Notes: a model not told the origin generated them from the sequence alone. A stretch of 64,000 nucleotides of DNA from Natrinema hispanicum (GCF_004217335.1 NZ_SHMP01000011.1:1-64000); one strand, 5' to 3'. Positions 51,108-60,580 are shown, counted from the first letter of the stretch. Program-made: numbers and translations.

Positions 51108-52007
51108 TCACACCTCTGCCGTGTCGGTCCGAGTCACAACGGGTGTGACGCCACCAGTGACTTGTCCATCTCCATCAAGCAACTCGAGATGGTGATAGCG
51201 AGCGTCAAGCAGTCCCTCAGCAGTCTCGATGTCCATCGCGATGATCTCCGTCGGCGTCTGTTTCGCAGAAACATGACGCTCGGTGACATCGATGTCCGAA
51301 CTTCCGAGCGCGACCATCTCGTCCCACACGCGTTTGAGTGTCTGTGCGTGGGGACGCTTTCCGAGGATTGCAGTGAGCGCATCCCGGACATCGTCTCGCG
51401 TCCAGAAAATGCCGCTTCCGTTCGTACGCTTGGTTGCGAACTCGTTCCAGCGCTTCATCACAAGGAGTGCCCGGAATCGGTTCTTCCGCGGCGTCCCCTG
51501 GTCGACGAGGTGTTTTTTGACGCGGTGCTGGCGGCAGTTCGCAAGGAAGTCCAATGGACTGCTCGAGGGCTCGAGGCCACCAGGCAGTTCCTCTGGATCC
51601 TCGCGATCGAACGCAGTCTCACCAGTCTCGGCAATCGACTTGGCCTGCTCAGCGTTTGCGTTCGCAGTCTTTGCGATTTCCTTTGCGTGGTCAGCTGTCT
51701 CGTCGGTATCGGAAACCGACTCGGAGATCTCGTGGAGTTGACTAGCGATCTCCTTGCGGTTGCGATCGGCGCGGTTTTGTTCCTGCTGGAGTTCGTCGAC
51801 ACGCTCCTTGAGGCGGTCGATCGTTTGTGACTGCTCTTGGATGATGGCCCACATCTCTGCGCGACTCGGGAGCTCATCATCACCGTCATCGGCCGTCGGA
51901 TCAGTGTTGGTGTGCTTGCCGACATTGTCGAAGTCAAGAACGGCGGCAACGTCGTGATTGTCGGGCGTTTCTGCGTCAACTGCGTCCGGATCTTTTCCAA
52001 TTGTCAT
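51108..52007 (-). CDS. Coiled-coil plasmid protein with C-terminal winged helix
   Basis: 299 residues from the ATG at 52007 (MTIGKDPDAVDAETPDNHDV); the frame upstream to 52214 runs through a large palindrome and is not halophile-like. Residues 55-130 form a coiled coil (EMWAIIQEQSQTIDRLKERV, DELQQEQNRADRNRKEIASQ). The C-terminal 150 residues include RVKKHLVDQGTPRKNRFRAL and IFWTRDDVRDALTAILGKRP, a helix-turn-helix-like domain, followed by VWDEMVALGSSDIDVTERHV. Such proteins recur beside replication and partition regions of haloarchaeal plasmids; the function is unknown. Confidence 0.65.
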   Translation of the reverse strand: MTIGKDPDAVDAETPDNHDVAAVLDFDNVGKHTNTDPTADDGDDELPSRAEMWAIIQEQSQTIDRLKERVDELQQEQNRADRNRKEIASQLHEISESVSDTDETADHAKEIAKTANANAEQAKSIAETGETAFDREDPEELPGGLEPSSSPLDFLANCRQHRVKKHLVDQGTPRKNRFRALLVMKRWNEFATKRTNGSGIFWTRDDVRDALTAILGKRPHAQTLKRVWDEMVALGSSDIDVTERHVSAKQTPTEIIAMDIETAEGLLDARYHHLELLDGDGQVTGGVTPVVTRTDTAEV

Positions 52008-52149
52008 GGAGGGTCGTTGGTCGTGGTCGTGTGCTGCTGGTTGTCGGTCAAGTCGCGATGCTGCTGGGGAGAGACGACTCTCGAAGGAGACGAGACACCA
52101 TGCTGGACAGAGCCACGGCTCCTCGAGAGGCAAACTTTTATGTCGATCC

Positions 52150-52210
52150 GGGTCGCAGGATTGAGTAGCCAACTCTGGGGGCGAATTGACGCCCCCTTCT
52201 CCTGCGACCC
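52150..52210 (-). promoter_or_regulatory. Large nested palindrome upstream of the 52007 gene
   Basis: Outer arms GGGTCGCAGGA (52150-52160) and TCCTGCGACCC (52200-52210) enclose an inner stem GGGGGCG/CGCCCCC (52177-52183 with 52190-52196). It lies 140-200 bases upstream of the ATG. It differs in sequence from the shared leaders. It could be a leader structure or a protein-binding site. Confidence 0.6.
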
Positions 52211-52562
52211 ACATCGATGAGCGGTGGGTATATTCTCCTATCTTCTTGCCTCACTGATAGTCATGGATGTCACTTAAAACTAGGAGTCCTCACTGGCGGC
52301 TTTTCCTCAGTATCGGACTGCGGTAATCGCAAGCAGGCTCACGCATCAGCGTGGTGAAATCAGTGCTAGATCGTCGTCAGCATGCATCGAGAGCCTATGA
52401 CTATCACTGAGAACGATGGACGAGTGCCACAGTTCTTGATCACCTACTCGAGAAGATATGAGATATTGATGCACTTGACACCCAACTCTGACACCTGACT
52501 TCACATCGCGAACTCAAAGACGCTATGAAGATTTATCAGGAAACGCTGAATCGGAGCAAACA
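52211..52562. other. Intergenic stretch before the 52563 gene
   Basis: About 350 bases without a supported gene. A scrap reading ELKDAMKIYQETLNRS near 52505-52555 resembles the fragment at 1163. No promoter element could be singled out. Confidence 0.3.
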
Positions 52563-53186
52563 ATGGCGCTCATCGGGGTTGGGACTACAATCTCCCTACT
52601 AATGCTCATTTCACTCGGTATAGCATCTCTCATAAGAGAATACGACTTAACAAAAATAACAACACAAGAAATCCAGATTACGCATATTCCGCACATAGAC
52701 ATTGAGTTCTACCATCTCGGCCCATTCACAGTCACCCATGCTCTAAATCACTTTATCGTTATTCTGTCATTCAATATGGCAGCCAAGGCATACTCTGGTG
52801 GAGGTTTCTGGGATACCTTCACTGCTCAAGACATAAATCTCCCTCTCTTCTTAACACTGATTACAGGACTGTACGCCGCCTTCTATCCGTATCTTGAGGT
52901 AACTGAGTATCAAGTGATATCCCCTACTCCGAATAGCATCTTCCCTGCATCAATTCAATTCCACTACTTATTTAGTGGCTTTACCCTAGGGTTGGCGCTT
53001 CTGGATACCTATTTCGACGCGGTATTTGGTGTTCCTGTGACGTCTGGATTGCTTATTCAATTACTTCACATAGTTATATCATTATTATTAATTTTAATAA
53101 TCCCAGTCACTGTTGTAGTGTATAGTGCAGTATTACACACTGAAATATTGCGAGATGTGAGGTCAACCAGAGGGGTTGCTAGCTAG
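52563..53186 (+). CDS. Membrane protein, AT-rich codon use
   Basis: 207 residues with four or five hydrophobic segments (near 5-22, 60-78, 93-112, 135-152 and 163-188, the last very hydrophobic: LLHIVISLLLILIIPVTVVV). Codon use is distinctly AT-rich compared with neighbours, suggesting recent transfer. It ends 1 base before the inverted IS end at 53188. The family was not recognised. Confidence 0.5.
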   Translation: MALIGVGTTISLLMLISLGIASLIREYDLTKITTQEIQITHIPHIDIEFYHLGPFTVTHALNHFIVILSFNMAAKAYSGGGFWDTFTAQDINLPLFLTLITGLYAAFYPYLEVTEYQVISPTPNSIFPASIQFHYLFSGFTLGLALLDTYFDAVFGVPVTSGLLIQLLHIVISLLLILIIPVTVVVYSAVLHTEILRDVRSTRGVAS

Positions 53187-53335
53187 TGGCCTTGTTGAAA
53201 CCCTCAATCGATAACATATGCCAACTGATTGCTGAATACAACACGCAAATGTAGCATACGATTCGGTTCCGTTTGAAAAGGTAGTGGTCGCTCAGTATAG
53301 AGTAAGCAGATAACACTGATGGACCTAAAGCATCA

Positions 53336-54073
53336 CTAGTGCGTATGCTTTCTAACCGTTGGATCCTGAACTGTGACTGATACTCTCCGCTCCGTATCGA
53401 GTTCTGCCTCAAATCCGAGTGTCACTTCGAATTTGCCTGCCTCTACCGAGGATTCGCCTCGTTGGAGCGGGTGTCCCTCGCTGAAAGCGTAGCTACCGGT
53501 TGGAAGACACGATTCGTTCCCCCAGTCCAAGAGACTGTAGGTGTGACTTATCGATTCTCCTGTCCGCAGCTCATCAACGAGCATAGTTTGTTTCCGTAAC
53601 ATACCTTCGTATTCGACTGTCCAGCAGCTATCCGTTCGAGAGGGTGGAACCAGCGGCACATCTCGAACCTCGCTATTACCATCCGTCGGAGTTATCCAAC
53701 TGTTATCTTCCGGCATAAGGAGCAGTGCTACGTCGCGGTTCTGGTGCACACCTTCGAGGCCAGTGAACGGAAGTACGGGACCTCCAAATAACGTCAATCG
53801 TGTGTCGCTGTCGTTCGTGAACCTAACTTCGAACTGAGCGGGAGAATCGTTCGTGAACTGTTGTAGTACGGTGACATCGAATGCAATATCATCGGAGGTT
53901 ATCGGTCTTGACAGCGAATCCGCCGTCTCTGAAGAGTCGTCAGTATTCAGCCGCTGAGATTCCGTTGATGATGGCTGTTCCCCGGAGGACTGTCGCTGGC
54001 TCGCACAACCAGCTATTGCTCCGAACATCGCTGTACCAATCGCCTGGAGGGCCGTCCGTCGTTGCATAATCAT
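53336..54073 (-). CDS. Tat-type lipoprotein
   Basis: 245 residues. The signal QRRTALQAIGTAMFGAIAG plus C is a twin-arginine lipoprotein signal; a serine- and glutamine-rich linker follows. The mature domain is beta-rich (FDVTVLQQFTNDSPAQFEVR, FTNDSDTRLTLFGG, WTVEYEGMLRKQTM) and Ig-like, similar to many haloarchaeal surface lipoproteins of unknown function. It lies within the segment bounded by the inverted ends and is divergent from the ArsR-like gene, a usual regulator-target arrangement. Confidence 0.7.
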   Translation of the reverse strand: MIMQRRTALQAIGTAMFGAIAGCASQRQSSGEQPSSTESQRLNTDDSSETADSLSRPITSDDIAFDVTVLQQFTNDSPAQFEVRFTNDSDTRLTLFGGPVLPFTGLEGVHQNRDVALLLMPEDNSWITPTDGNSEVRDVPLVPPSRTDSCWTVEYEGMLRKQTMLVDELRTGESISHTYSLLDWGNESCLPTGSYAFSEGHPLQRGESSVEAGKFEVTLGFEAELDTERRVSVTVQDPTVRKHTH

Positions 54074-54158
54074 CTACTCAGTTGGAGAGAATTAGATAAG
54101 TGCTTTCAGCGAACTACAAGAGTGCCTTTACCAACGAAAACGGCTATTTGATGTCTTC

Positions 54159-54776
54159 GTGAAAGTGCATTCAAGAACCGTGAGTCAACTCTTGCCCTTA
54201 CGCTCAGAGATCACCCAGGAGCCCTCCCGAGAATCTCTGCTACTCAGTATCGATGAGGACGCTGCCGACGAAGTGTTTGATGCATTGAGTTCGTCTACAG
54301 CACGGTCGATACTGATGACCCTATATGAGGAACCTCAAACTGCATCTGACATTGCCAATTCTGTTGATACGTCCCTTCAGAACACAAAATACCACCTTGA
54401 CAACCTCCTTGATGCAGGACTGATCGAAATCGTGGATACGTGGTATTCGGAACACGGACGTGAGATGAAGGTCTATGCTCCCGCCAACGGATCGTTGGTC
54501 GTGGTTGCCAGCGACGAGTCAACAAAGAACTCTCTTCGGGAGATGCTCAAGCGGTTGCTCGGGGCGGTAGGACTCTTGGGTGTGATGAGTATTGCTGTTG
54601 ACTACGTGATCAAGATTTTCAACCGGCGCTCACTGACAAATGGATCCATAGTCGTCGATGAACAGATGCAAGTGGAGAGCATCGGTGGACCAGTGGTGCC
54701 GCCTGGCGTGCTCTTTTTTGTTGGTGGACTATTCGTTTTAGCTGTCGTTTTCGCCTGGTGGTACTGGTTCCGGTAG
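54159..54776 (+). CDS. ArsR-like regulator with C-terminal membrane anchor
   Basis: 205 residues from the GTG at 54159. The HTH (EVFDALSSSTARSILMTLYE, QTASDIANSVDTSLQNTKYH, LDNLLDAGLIEIVDTWYSEH) is typical of haloarchaeal ArsR/HTH_20 regulators. The second half has hydrophobic segments near 126-146 and 181-203, so the regulator is membrane-bound. It is divergent from the lipoprotein gene with about 85 bases between starts and may control it. Confidence 0.8.
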   Translation: MKVHSRTVSQLLPLRSEITQEPSRESLLLSIDEDAADEVFDALSSSTARSILMTLYEEPQTASDIANSVDTSLQNTKYHLDNLLDAGLIEIVDTWYSEHGREMKVYAPANGSLVVVASDESTKNSLREMLKRLLGAVGLLGVMSIAVDYVIKIFNRRSLTNGSIVVDEQMQVESIGGPVVPPGVLFFVGGLFVLAVVFAWWYWFR

Positions 54777-54885
54777 CGGGGAAGTTAGCACCGAACCTGT
54801 CAGAGACTAATCCTATTTCTGATATCCTCAATTGTTGAGAGATGGTGTGTTGGACTTTCCCTCCGTATCCACCAGTCTGTTCCTC

Positions 54886-55737
54886 TCAGGGTGACGGGGA
54901 TTCGCACTCTTCGCGTGAAATAGCCAGCCCTCGTTCCACGTTGTGAACGATGCACTTGATGAGGAGTTCGCGGAACTGCTTCCGCCAGAGGCGTGAACGC
55001 ACGAATGCCCCATATTTCTGTTTAATCGACGCGTTGACCGTTTCGTTCATGTTTCGGCAATGGTAGAGGTCGCTATCCAGTCGTGCATTCCACGCTTTGT
55101 GGAGTGAGCTAAACTCACAATGCTTAATGAGTGGTCGAATATCATGATCACGGGCGAGCTGCCGGAGCTTTTGGTCGTCATAGCCCTTGTCACCGGTCAA
55201 GACCGCGATAGATTGTACGTTCCGTTTCACTAACTGTGGCGCAATCTGCGTATCGTGCTTCCGCGTTGTCGTCACATGAACATCAAGAACGGCGTTGGTA
55301 GCTGTATCGACCAACAGCGTTGTTTTCAACTGCTGGATGGTGAGATTCGTTCGTTTCGTGTAGTGAGTTGATGCATGCGCCCGCTCAAACCCGGAGGCAT
55401 CGATGCTGGTGACACCGTTCAGCGGCAAGTCCGCAATGAAACGTTCAACAGAACCCGCCAGACGGCCATCTCCAAGCGATCAAATGCCTTGCAGAGTGTC
55501 GAGGGTGCGGGGATCGAATCGAGATCGAGGGCGTCACGAATGCGAGGCATCTCAATGAGTTCGTCAACGAGGTCGCGGTACGTGGTCATCTTCTTCACTT
55601 TGAGACAGAGCAGGACAACATGTTGGCGGAGCGTAAACCGCTTCCGTGAATAGCGTGTCGAGAATCGTGTCACGGCGAGCCAGACTCATAGCCCGTTCAG
55701 CGAATTGAAGGAGTCGTGATTTCGGCAGAGCAGCCAT
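54886..55737 (-). pseudogene. IS5-type transposase, frameshifted
   Basis: Three frames must be joined: MAALPKSRLLQFAERAMSLA from 55737, then RYSRKRFTLRQHVVLLCL on to PSTLCKAFDRLEMAVWR, then SVERFIADLPLNGVTSIDAS ending near 54886. DDE landmarks survive (SIDASGFERAH, VLTGDKGYDDQKL, and the NETVNASIKQKYGAF region). At least two indels (near 55655 and 55460) break the frame, so it is inactive. The end upstream is GGCCTTGTTGAAACCCT at 55789. Confidence 0.8.
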
Positions 55738-55957
55738 TTTTCTCGGCTATTCACCAGTCATGTTTGTCAGCAAGGGTTTCAACAAGGCCAAGTTGTCTAA
55801 AGTTTGATCCGGTTCTAAAGCTGTCTATGCTCGCATCTGGTAAGCCAACGAATATCAGCAGTGTGATGGCTGTTTTGGCTGACTGTTTGAGTAGTTCGTC
55901 GACGAACACCACGGGGAATTCCAGAATCGAAGGGTAAGGGATAACTCGAGTTCGTTC

Positions 55958-57100
55958 TCAGCCACGAACGTCGTCAATCGAATCGGAGACGTCCTTCATC
56001 TTGACGTCGGCGTAGGCCTCGTGAGTAGTCTCGATCGAGTTGTGTCGTAACGCTTCCTGAGCCTTTTCGGACATCCCGCTGGTATAGAGGTCGCGTCCGA
56101 GTGCCCGCCGAGCGCCGTGCAAGGTGAGATAGTCGTACTCCCCATCTGGATCGATCCCGGCTTCGTCGGTGAGCCGTTTCAACAACCGGCGAACGCCCTC
56201 TTTCGAGATCGACGGCGGCGGAACCTCGTGCTCACGGTGTAGACGGTCAAGCACCTCGGTCTTCCCGGCGTCACCCCTATCCTCGAGCGCCCGAGAGACT
56301 TCCTTCTCGCCGAGTTCATCCTCGAGTGTACGCTTTTTCGACCCATAGTGGCCGGTCGGAAAGACGGGCCACGCTTCTGTCGTCGGCTCTTGCACCCGGT
56401 ACCATCGCTTGAGGACGTCGTGGACACTCGCAGGAAACGGGGCCTGTTCGTACTCACGGGACTTGCCGTAGACTTCAATCAGCCGCTCGTCGAAATCGAC
56501 GTCCTTCCACCGGAGGCCGTTACGCTTGTCGTCTTTCGGGTCGGCGAACAGTTCCGCACCACGCGCCCCCGTGCCATCGAGCATGACGACGATCGCCCGG
56601 TCACGGAAAGCCGCCTCTACATCGGTCCTAATGGTTTCTTCCAGGGCCATGTCCACACGCTTGGTGGCGTACTCGAGTAACGTCTCGCGGTCCTCGGCAC
56701 TCCAGTACTGGCGTTTGCGCTTCCCGTCGTCTTCCGGTAGCGGGTCCATCGCGGTGTTCGTATTCGCCGGGTTCGACTCGAGGTATTGCTCCCGAACTGA
56801 CCACGAGAGAAAGGCCCGGACGTAGGCGAAGTAGTTGTGAGCGGTTGAAGCCGCCAGGTCCTCGTCGATCACGACGCGGTCGTAGAGGTGCTCGCTGTAA
56901 CTGCGGACATCGTGGGGTGTGAGGTCGTCGACGAACTCGAGGTCACGCTCGTCTCGACAGTGGTCGGCGAACTCACGCAGTGGTGAGCGCATGGTCGTCT
57001 TCGAACCGTCGGCGTTGATCTTGTACCGAAGGTAGCTCTCGATGGCCTCGTGGACGGTTGTGCCCCCGCGTGTAGCCCGTTTTTCCGTTGATCCAGACAT
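55958..57100 (-). CDS. Tyrosine recombinase (integrase/XerC-like)
   Basis: 380 residues. An N-terminal core-binding SAM-like domain (residues 15-120, HNYFAYVRAFLSWSVREQYL) precedes the catalytic domain. Residues visible are the first R in VMLDGTGARGAELFA, a K near VYGKSREYEQ, HxxR in TLHGARRALGRDLY, the second H in ALRHNSIETTHEAY and the nucleophile Y in the same stretch (HEAYADV). It performs site-specific recombination, such as dimer resolution or integration. No att site could be identified by eye. It is transcribed alone. Confidence 0.85.
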   Translation of the reverse strand: MSGSTEKRATRGGTTVHEAIESYLRYKINADGSKTTMRSPLREFADHCRDERDLEFVDDLTPHDVRSYSEHLYDRVVIDEDLAASTAHNYFAYVRAFLSWSVREQYLESNPANTNTAMDPLPEDDGKRKRQYWSAEDRETLLEYATKRVDMALEETIRTDVEAAFRDRAIVVMLDGTGARGAELFADPKDDKRNGLRWKDVDFDERLIEVYGKSREYEQAPFPASVHDVLKRWYRVQEPTTEAWPVFPTGHYGSKKRTLEDELGEKEVSRALEDRGDAGKTEVLDRLHREHEVPPPSISKEGVRRLLKRLTDEAGIDPDGEYDYLTLHGARRALGRDLYTSGMSEKAQEALRHNSIETTHEAYADVKMKDVSDSIDDVRG

Positions 57101-57498
57101 TCGTATGTGGGGTACAGTGTCGACCCTCGTAAAGTCCCTTGGTTAAACTGCGATTTAGACAAGTGAATACTGAAACGGCTCTCGCTGGCGATTTCGGGAG
57201 TCTCGGGTACTCGAGCGTACAAAACCACACTCCATAAACCAAATACAGCTGTATAGATTTTTCCCGGCGGCGACCGACAGTTGCGGATCTTAAATTCTAC
57301 AAACCACCATACCGTTGACAGCCGTTATGATAGTCCTCAACGACCCCGTTGAGTATCGCGGCGCTCGTTATCTGTTGGCCTATTGTGTATTAGTTCGTCT
57401 ATTATCGAGAAGGCGAGGCCCCGTTCAATTCTGATCCATAAGTAGACTTACCCACAGCTGTTTCACCAAATCGCGACTCGAACAAACCATCGGAGAAG

Positions 57499-57849
57499 CT
57501 ATTGTAGCTCTTCGACGAGCGCAGTCACCGCCTCGTCAACAAGATCACTGTCAAGGCGGCCCTGCCAGAAGTCGATGTCCTCGTGATCTATCGATTGGAC
57601 GCCCCACGGGACGATCCGACTCTCATCCGGCATCCCACCACGAAGCCAACGCTCTTCAGGGATGTCGATGAGGCCGTCCATCCAGGATTTCGACGTCAAC
57701 GTTAGCGCGATATACTGGTCGCCGTGGAACGGACGGCCTTCGTGGTTCGAGAGGATCAGCCAGGGCCGAGCCTCTTCCTCGCCTTTGAATGGATCATCAC
57801 CGTAGACGACGTCGCCCCGCTCGAAAATCGGTGTCTCTTCGTCGGTCAC
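57499..57849 (-). CDS. PemK/MazF-like toxin
   Basis: 116 residues from a GTG at 57849 overlapping the stop of the wHTH gene (GTGA). The motif FERGDVVYGDDPFKGEEEAR, then PWLILSNHEGRPFHGDQYI and the IALTLTSKSWM strand have the PemK/MazF beta-barrel layout, with conserved GDVVY and PWLIL. Such proteins are usually mRNA interferases; catalytic residues of the RNase were not verified here. The partner wHTH gene is directly upstream. A broken relative with an amber at the conserved tyrosine is at 26845. Confidence 0.75.
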   Translation of the reverse strand: MTDEETPIFERGDVVYGDDPFKGEEEARPWLILSNHEGRPFHGDQYIALTLTSKSWMDGLIDIPEERWLRGGMPDESRIVPWGVQSIDHEDIDFWQGRLDSDLVDEAVTALVEELQ

Positions 57850-58217
57850 TGTTCGTCCTCGACGCTCGGGTGGGGTTCCTGCGGTGCGTGCTCGCGCCAC
57901 GCTTCCTTGTCCTCTGTACCGAGTTGGTCGTTGAACAGAGCCGTTGCTCGTTCGTACCCGCTGTATCCGTCGAGGCGCTCAGCGTCGTCAGTCACCGCCC
58001 AGTACGTCGCCTTGTGTTCGACCAGACCACGGTCCTTCAACCGTGAGAGCGCGGTGCTGACTGCGCCCTCGTCGACGCCGATCTGGGAGGCGATTTCGCG
58101 GGCCTTGAACGCCCGATCCTGGTTGGCGGCGAGAAATCCGAGGACTTGATCAGGCACGGAGAGTTCTTCGAGCTCGTCTTCGCTCGTGTTCTCGAAGGTG
58201 TCTCGATCGATGGACAT
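57846..58217 (-). CDS. Winged-helix partner (antitoxin-like) of the PemK/MazF-like toxin
   Basis: 123 residues (MSIDRDTFENTSEDELEELS). The HTH is QDRAFKAREIASQIGVDEGA, VSTALSRLKDRGLVEHKATY, very similar to the 27183 protein. The C-terminal acidic tail ends VEDEQ. It is first in the pair with the toxin, overlapping by 4 bases, and is probably a DNA-binding antitoxin that autorepresses. The start at 58217 is preceded by no shared leader. Confidence 0.75.
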   Translation of the reverse strand: MSIDRDTFENTSEDELEELSVPDQVLGFLAANQDRAFKAREIASQIGVDEGAVSTALSRLKDRGLVEHKATYWAVTDDAERLDGYSGYERATALFNDQLGTEDKEAWREHAPQEPHPSVEDEQ

Positions 58218-58439
58218 CGTTGAATGGGGTACGTCATCCGCTGTAAAGAGTGTTAGGAGTGAAAGCTACGAAAACACCGAAGGGGGAATCACTATTGGCC
58301 ACGAACCGGTTCGAGAACCGTATGCATTGAGACGGCTAGCTGGGGTGTTATAGAACGGCCCTCACACCTACTGTGCGGGCATCCTAATTCGATAAGTACA
58401 GGGGATTCACTTATCGGGGCAGGCAACGTATCGTTCAGT

Positions 58440-58727
58440 ATGCCTGAAGAAGTTCTGTTCAAATCGGAAAGCGACCAGAGTCGAGAAGAGATTGCATCGT
58501 ACCTTCGGAAAGTCGCGGACAATCTCGACAACGGAAACGCTATCAGCCTGAAAGCAGGCTCCGAGTCTGTAACACTGAATCCTCCTGCCCGACCGACCTT
58601 TGAGATCAAAGCTGAACGCGAAGGCCCGGCTGGCAATATGACTGAATTAAGTGTCGAGTTCGAACTCGAATGGGATGAGAACGCCAATGTGGAGGGCAGC
58701 GGCAGTGGCCAGCTAGAAATCGAATAG
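58440..58727 (+). CDS. amphi-Trp domain protein
   Basis: 95 residues (MPEEVLFKSESDQSREEIAS). This is the amphi-Trp domain plan: EVLFKSE, then an amphipathic helix YLRKVADNLDNGN, AISLKAGSESVTL, and strands ending in VEFELEW. The domain is common in haloarchaea, of unknown function. It is transcribed alone from a start preceded by TATCGTTCAGT. No signal peptide. Confidence 0.85.
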   Translation: MPEEVLFKSESDQSREEIASYLRKVADNLDNGNAISLKAGSESVTLNPPARPTFEIKAEREGPAGNMTELSVEFELEWDENANVEGSGSGQLEIE

Positions 58728-58973
58728 TCACTCCGCAATATTACCTAACGGAAGATTCACCCAGTCATTCTTTAATCAAAGTCGATCCAGACGAAATCGT
58801 ATGCATTGGAATGGCCAGTCTCAACTTGTATCTCGCGCGGCGACCACAAGTTCAGGGTCTCAAATTCTCCATAGACATAGATTGTGTTTCGCGCGCACGA
58901 GAGCGAGTATGTGAAAGCTCTCGAGCATGAGCAGAATCAGGTTTCGTACCTAATTCTCACGCCGAAATGATTT

Positions 58974-59858
58974 TTAAAGATGTCCATACCCCTTGCGTTC
59001 GAGTTCTGCTTCCAGTTCGACATGCATCGCTTCGACAGTCTCCTCGTCGAAATGCTGTCCCGTCATTGCACCAGAGATCTCCGCGATTTCAGCGTGCCAC
59101 TCACGCACTGCATCCGCAAGGGCTGCTAGAAGTTCTTCCTCAGTCTTGTCTACTCCATCAACTTCCTCAACGATCTGCCATCCCGGCTGAAAGTTTTCGA
59201 TGACGTACCCCGTGTCCTCAAACTGAATTGCGAACCGCTCGCAGACTGCCCCAAACCCAGTTTCGAGACTAAGTAGTGGAATGACGTGGACGACACGATC
59301 GCGCTCTTCCAGCTCACGAAGATCCGCAACAGGGACAGCGGTTTCGGGGAGCACTGAATAGAGAGGTTCAGGAAGGGGAGGATCGCTCTCACCGGTTTCC
59401 GGCGGATCGTACTGGTCATTGATTGGATCGCCTTTCTCTTTCACAATGGCCGGCTCTTTGTCACTCGGCTCGTCGCTGAGGACCTCTTTCAAAATGGCGT
59501 AGAACCGCCATTCATCGCCGTAGTCATACAGATAGCATATGCGATCGTACTGTTCGAGCCCGAGTTGGCGGGTCATCTCGCCGATCGTCACGTCTCCAGC
59601 GTTCTCGATCCGCTCGGTACGCAACAGTGGGTCGCCACTGAGTGACTCCTCGTATTCCTGCGGACACTGGTATTTGACAGCACTGTCCCAGTAGTCCTCA
59701 TCCTCTCCAACGAACCAGAGGTGGCCCTGATCAAGTCCGACTGCGGGGTTGATCGCCGACTGCAACTCGGTGATCGTTCTGTCTGCGCCGACGACGATAT
59801 CCCGCCACAGCGACGTAGGATCCGGATCGAATTTGATGCGAAAGCGGTAGGCAGTCAT
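58974..59858 (-). CDS. Plasmid pRiA4b ORF-3-like protein
   Basis: 294 residues. TAYRFRIKFDPDPTSLWRDI at the start, the DQGHLWFVGEDEDYW stretch and CYLYDYGDEWRFYAILKEVL are signature segments of the pRiA4b ORF-3 family (IS1096 TnpR-like), which is common on plasmids and of unknown molecular function. The C-terminal 100 residues are less conserved (GYVIENFQPGWQIVEEVDG). The gene stands alone on the minus strand. Confidence 0.8.
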   Translation of the reverse strand: MTAYRFRIKFDPDPTSLWRDIVVGADRTITELQSAINPAVGLDQGHLWFVGEDEDYWDSAVKYQCPQEYEESLSGDPLLRTERIENAGDVTIGEMTRQLGLEQYDRICYLYDYGDEWRFYAILKEVLSDEPSDKEPAIVKEKGDPINDQYDPPETGESDPPLPEPLYSVLPETAVPVADLRELEERDRVVHVIPLLSLETGFGAVCERFAIQFEDTGYVIENFQPGWQIVEEVDGVDKTEEELLAALADAVREWHAEIAEISGAMTGQHFDEETVEAMHVELEAELERKGYGHL

Positions 59859-60080
59859 CCTTTGAACTCTGTTCCTATGTGGAAACTGGTAGGATCATCG
59901 ATACGCTGTTCTAAGTCTGCGATTTCGTCACGGATCGTGTGCCAACTGGCAGTGGAAGACATATGACGTAGTTGTACAGTATCCGGACTAAACCTTGCTC
60001 ACGGAGCCATCGGTACAGATACTCTTGGGTAGCGATTTATGAATAGGCATTCTGATGGATGGTCTCTGTCAACTACAGAT

Positions 60081-60440
60081 ATGGCTGAAACATATACACT
60101 CTGTGTTCAGATCGAGTCACACGAGTACTATGGCGAGTTCTATCTCGTAGGCGAGGGATATGGAACCCCAGCAGAGGTGCTGGACAACATCGCTGCCGAT
60201 CATCTCTTGCGAATCTCGAACGCGTCGCGTATCGAAGAATACCTACTTGATGTGCTGAAGCAAGGAGAGAACGCAAGTGAGGGCGAGTATGACTCGACAG
60301 ACGCTGACATCGAATGCTGGATTCACGTCGACGTCTCCTACCAGAGATACGCCTTCGGTGTAGGCGATAGAGTTGTCGAGTTTACCGGCGAACCGACCAA
60401 AAGCGAAATCGACTCGACTGTCACGCAACTCCAGTCATAG
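60081..60440 (+). CDS. Acidic hypothetical protein
   Basis: 119 residues from the ATG at 60081 (MAETYTLCVQIESHEYYGEF). An alternating strand-helix pattern (EYYGEFYLVGEGYGTPAEVL, DNIAADHLLRISN, HVDVSYQRYAFGVGDRVVEF) suggests a small alpha/beta protein. The family is not recognised. It lies upstream of the iteron region on the same strand as parA but about 490 bases from it. Confidence 0.5.
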   Translation: MAETYTLCVQIESHEYYGEFYLVGEGYGTPAEVLDNIAADHLLRISNASRIEEYLLDVLKQGENASEGEYDSTDADIECWIHVDVSYQRYAFGVGDRVVEFTGEPTKSEIDSTVTQLQS

Positions 60441-60537
60441 ACCGATCACTATTACTCATGGATCGAAATGGTAGATGAAGGATAGTCAGCCTTCCCTGTG
60501 TGAATGATTTCCTAATCGTGTTCTCAGGAAGGTATTC

Positions 60538-60580
60538 GATTAGACTAGTTGGTTAGGCCATTTCATTAGACCATCCAGAT
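60538..60580 (+). repeat. Partition iteron 1
   Basis: Contains GGTTAGGCCATTTCATTAGA followed by CCATCC. Two half-sites TTAGGCCA and TTAGACCA are spaced 13 bases apart in the same orientation. Confidence 0.6.

Larger units (their letters stand above)
53188..55789. mobile_element. Segment bounded by inverted IS ends, with cargo
   Basis: GGCCTTGTTGAAACCCT at 53188-53204 occurs in exact inverted orientation at 55773-55789 (17 of 17). The right copy lies just upstream of the decayed IS5-type transposase and is clearly its end. The left copy is 1.7 kb beyond the transposase 3' side. The two genes between (lipoprotein and ArsR-like) are therefore framed by ends. No clear target duplication was found (left AGCTAGT, right AAGTTGT). 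Confidence 0.4.
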
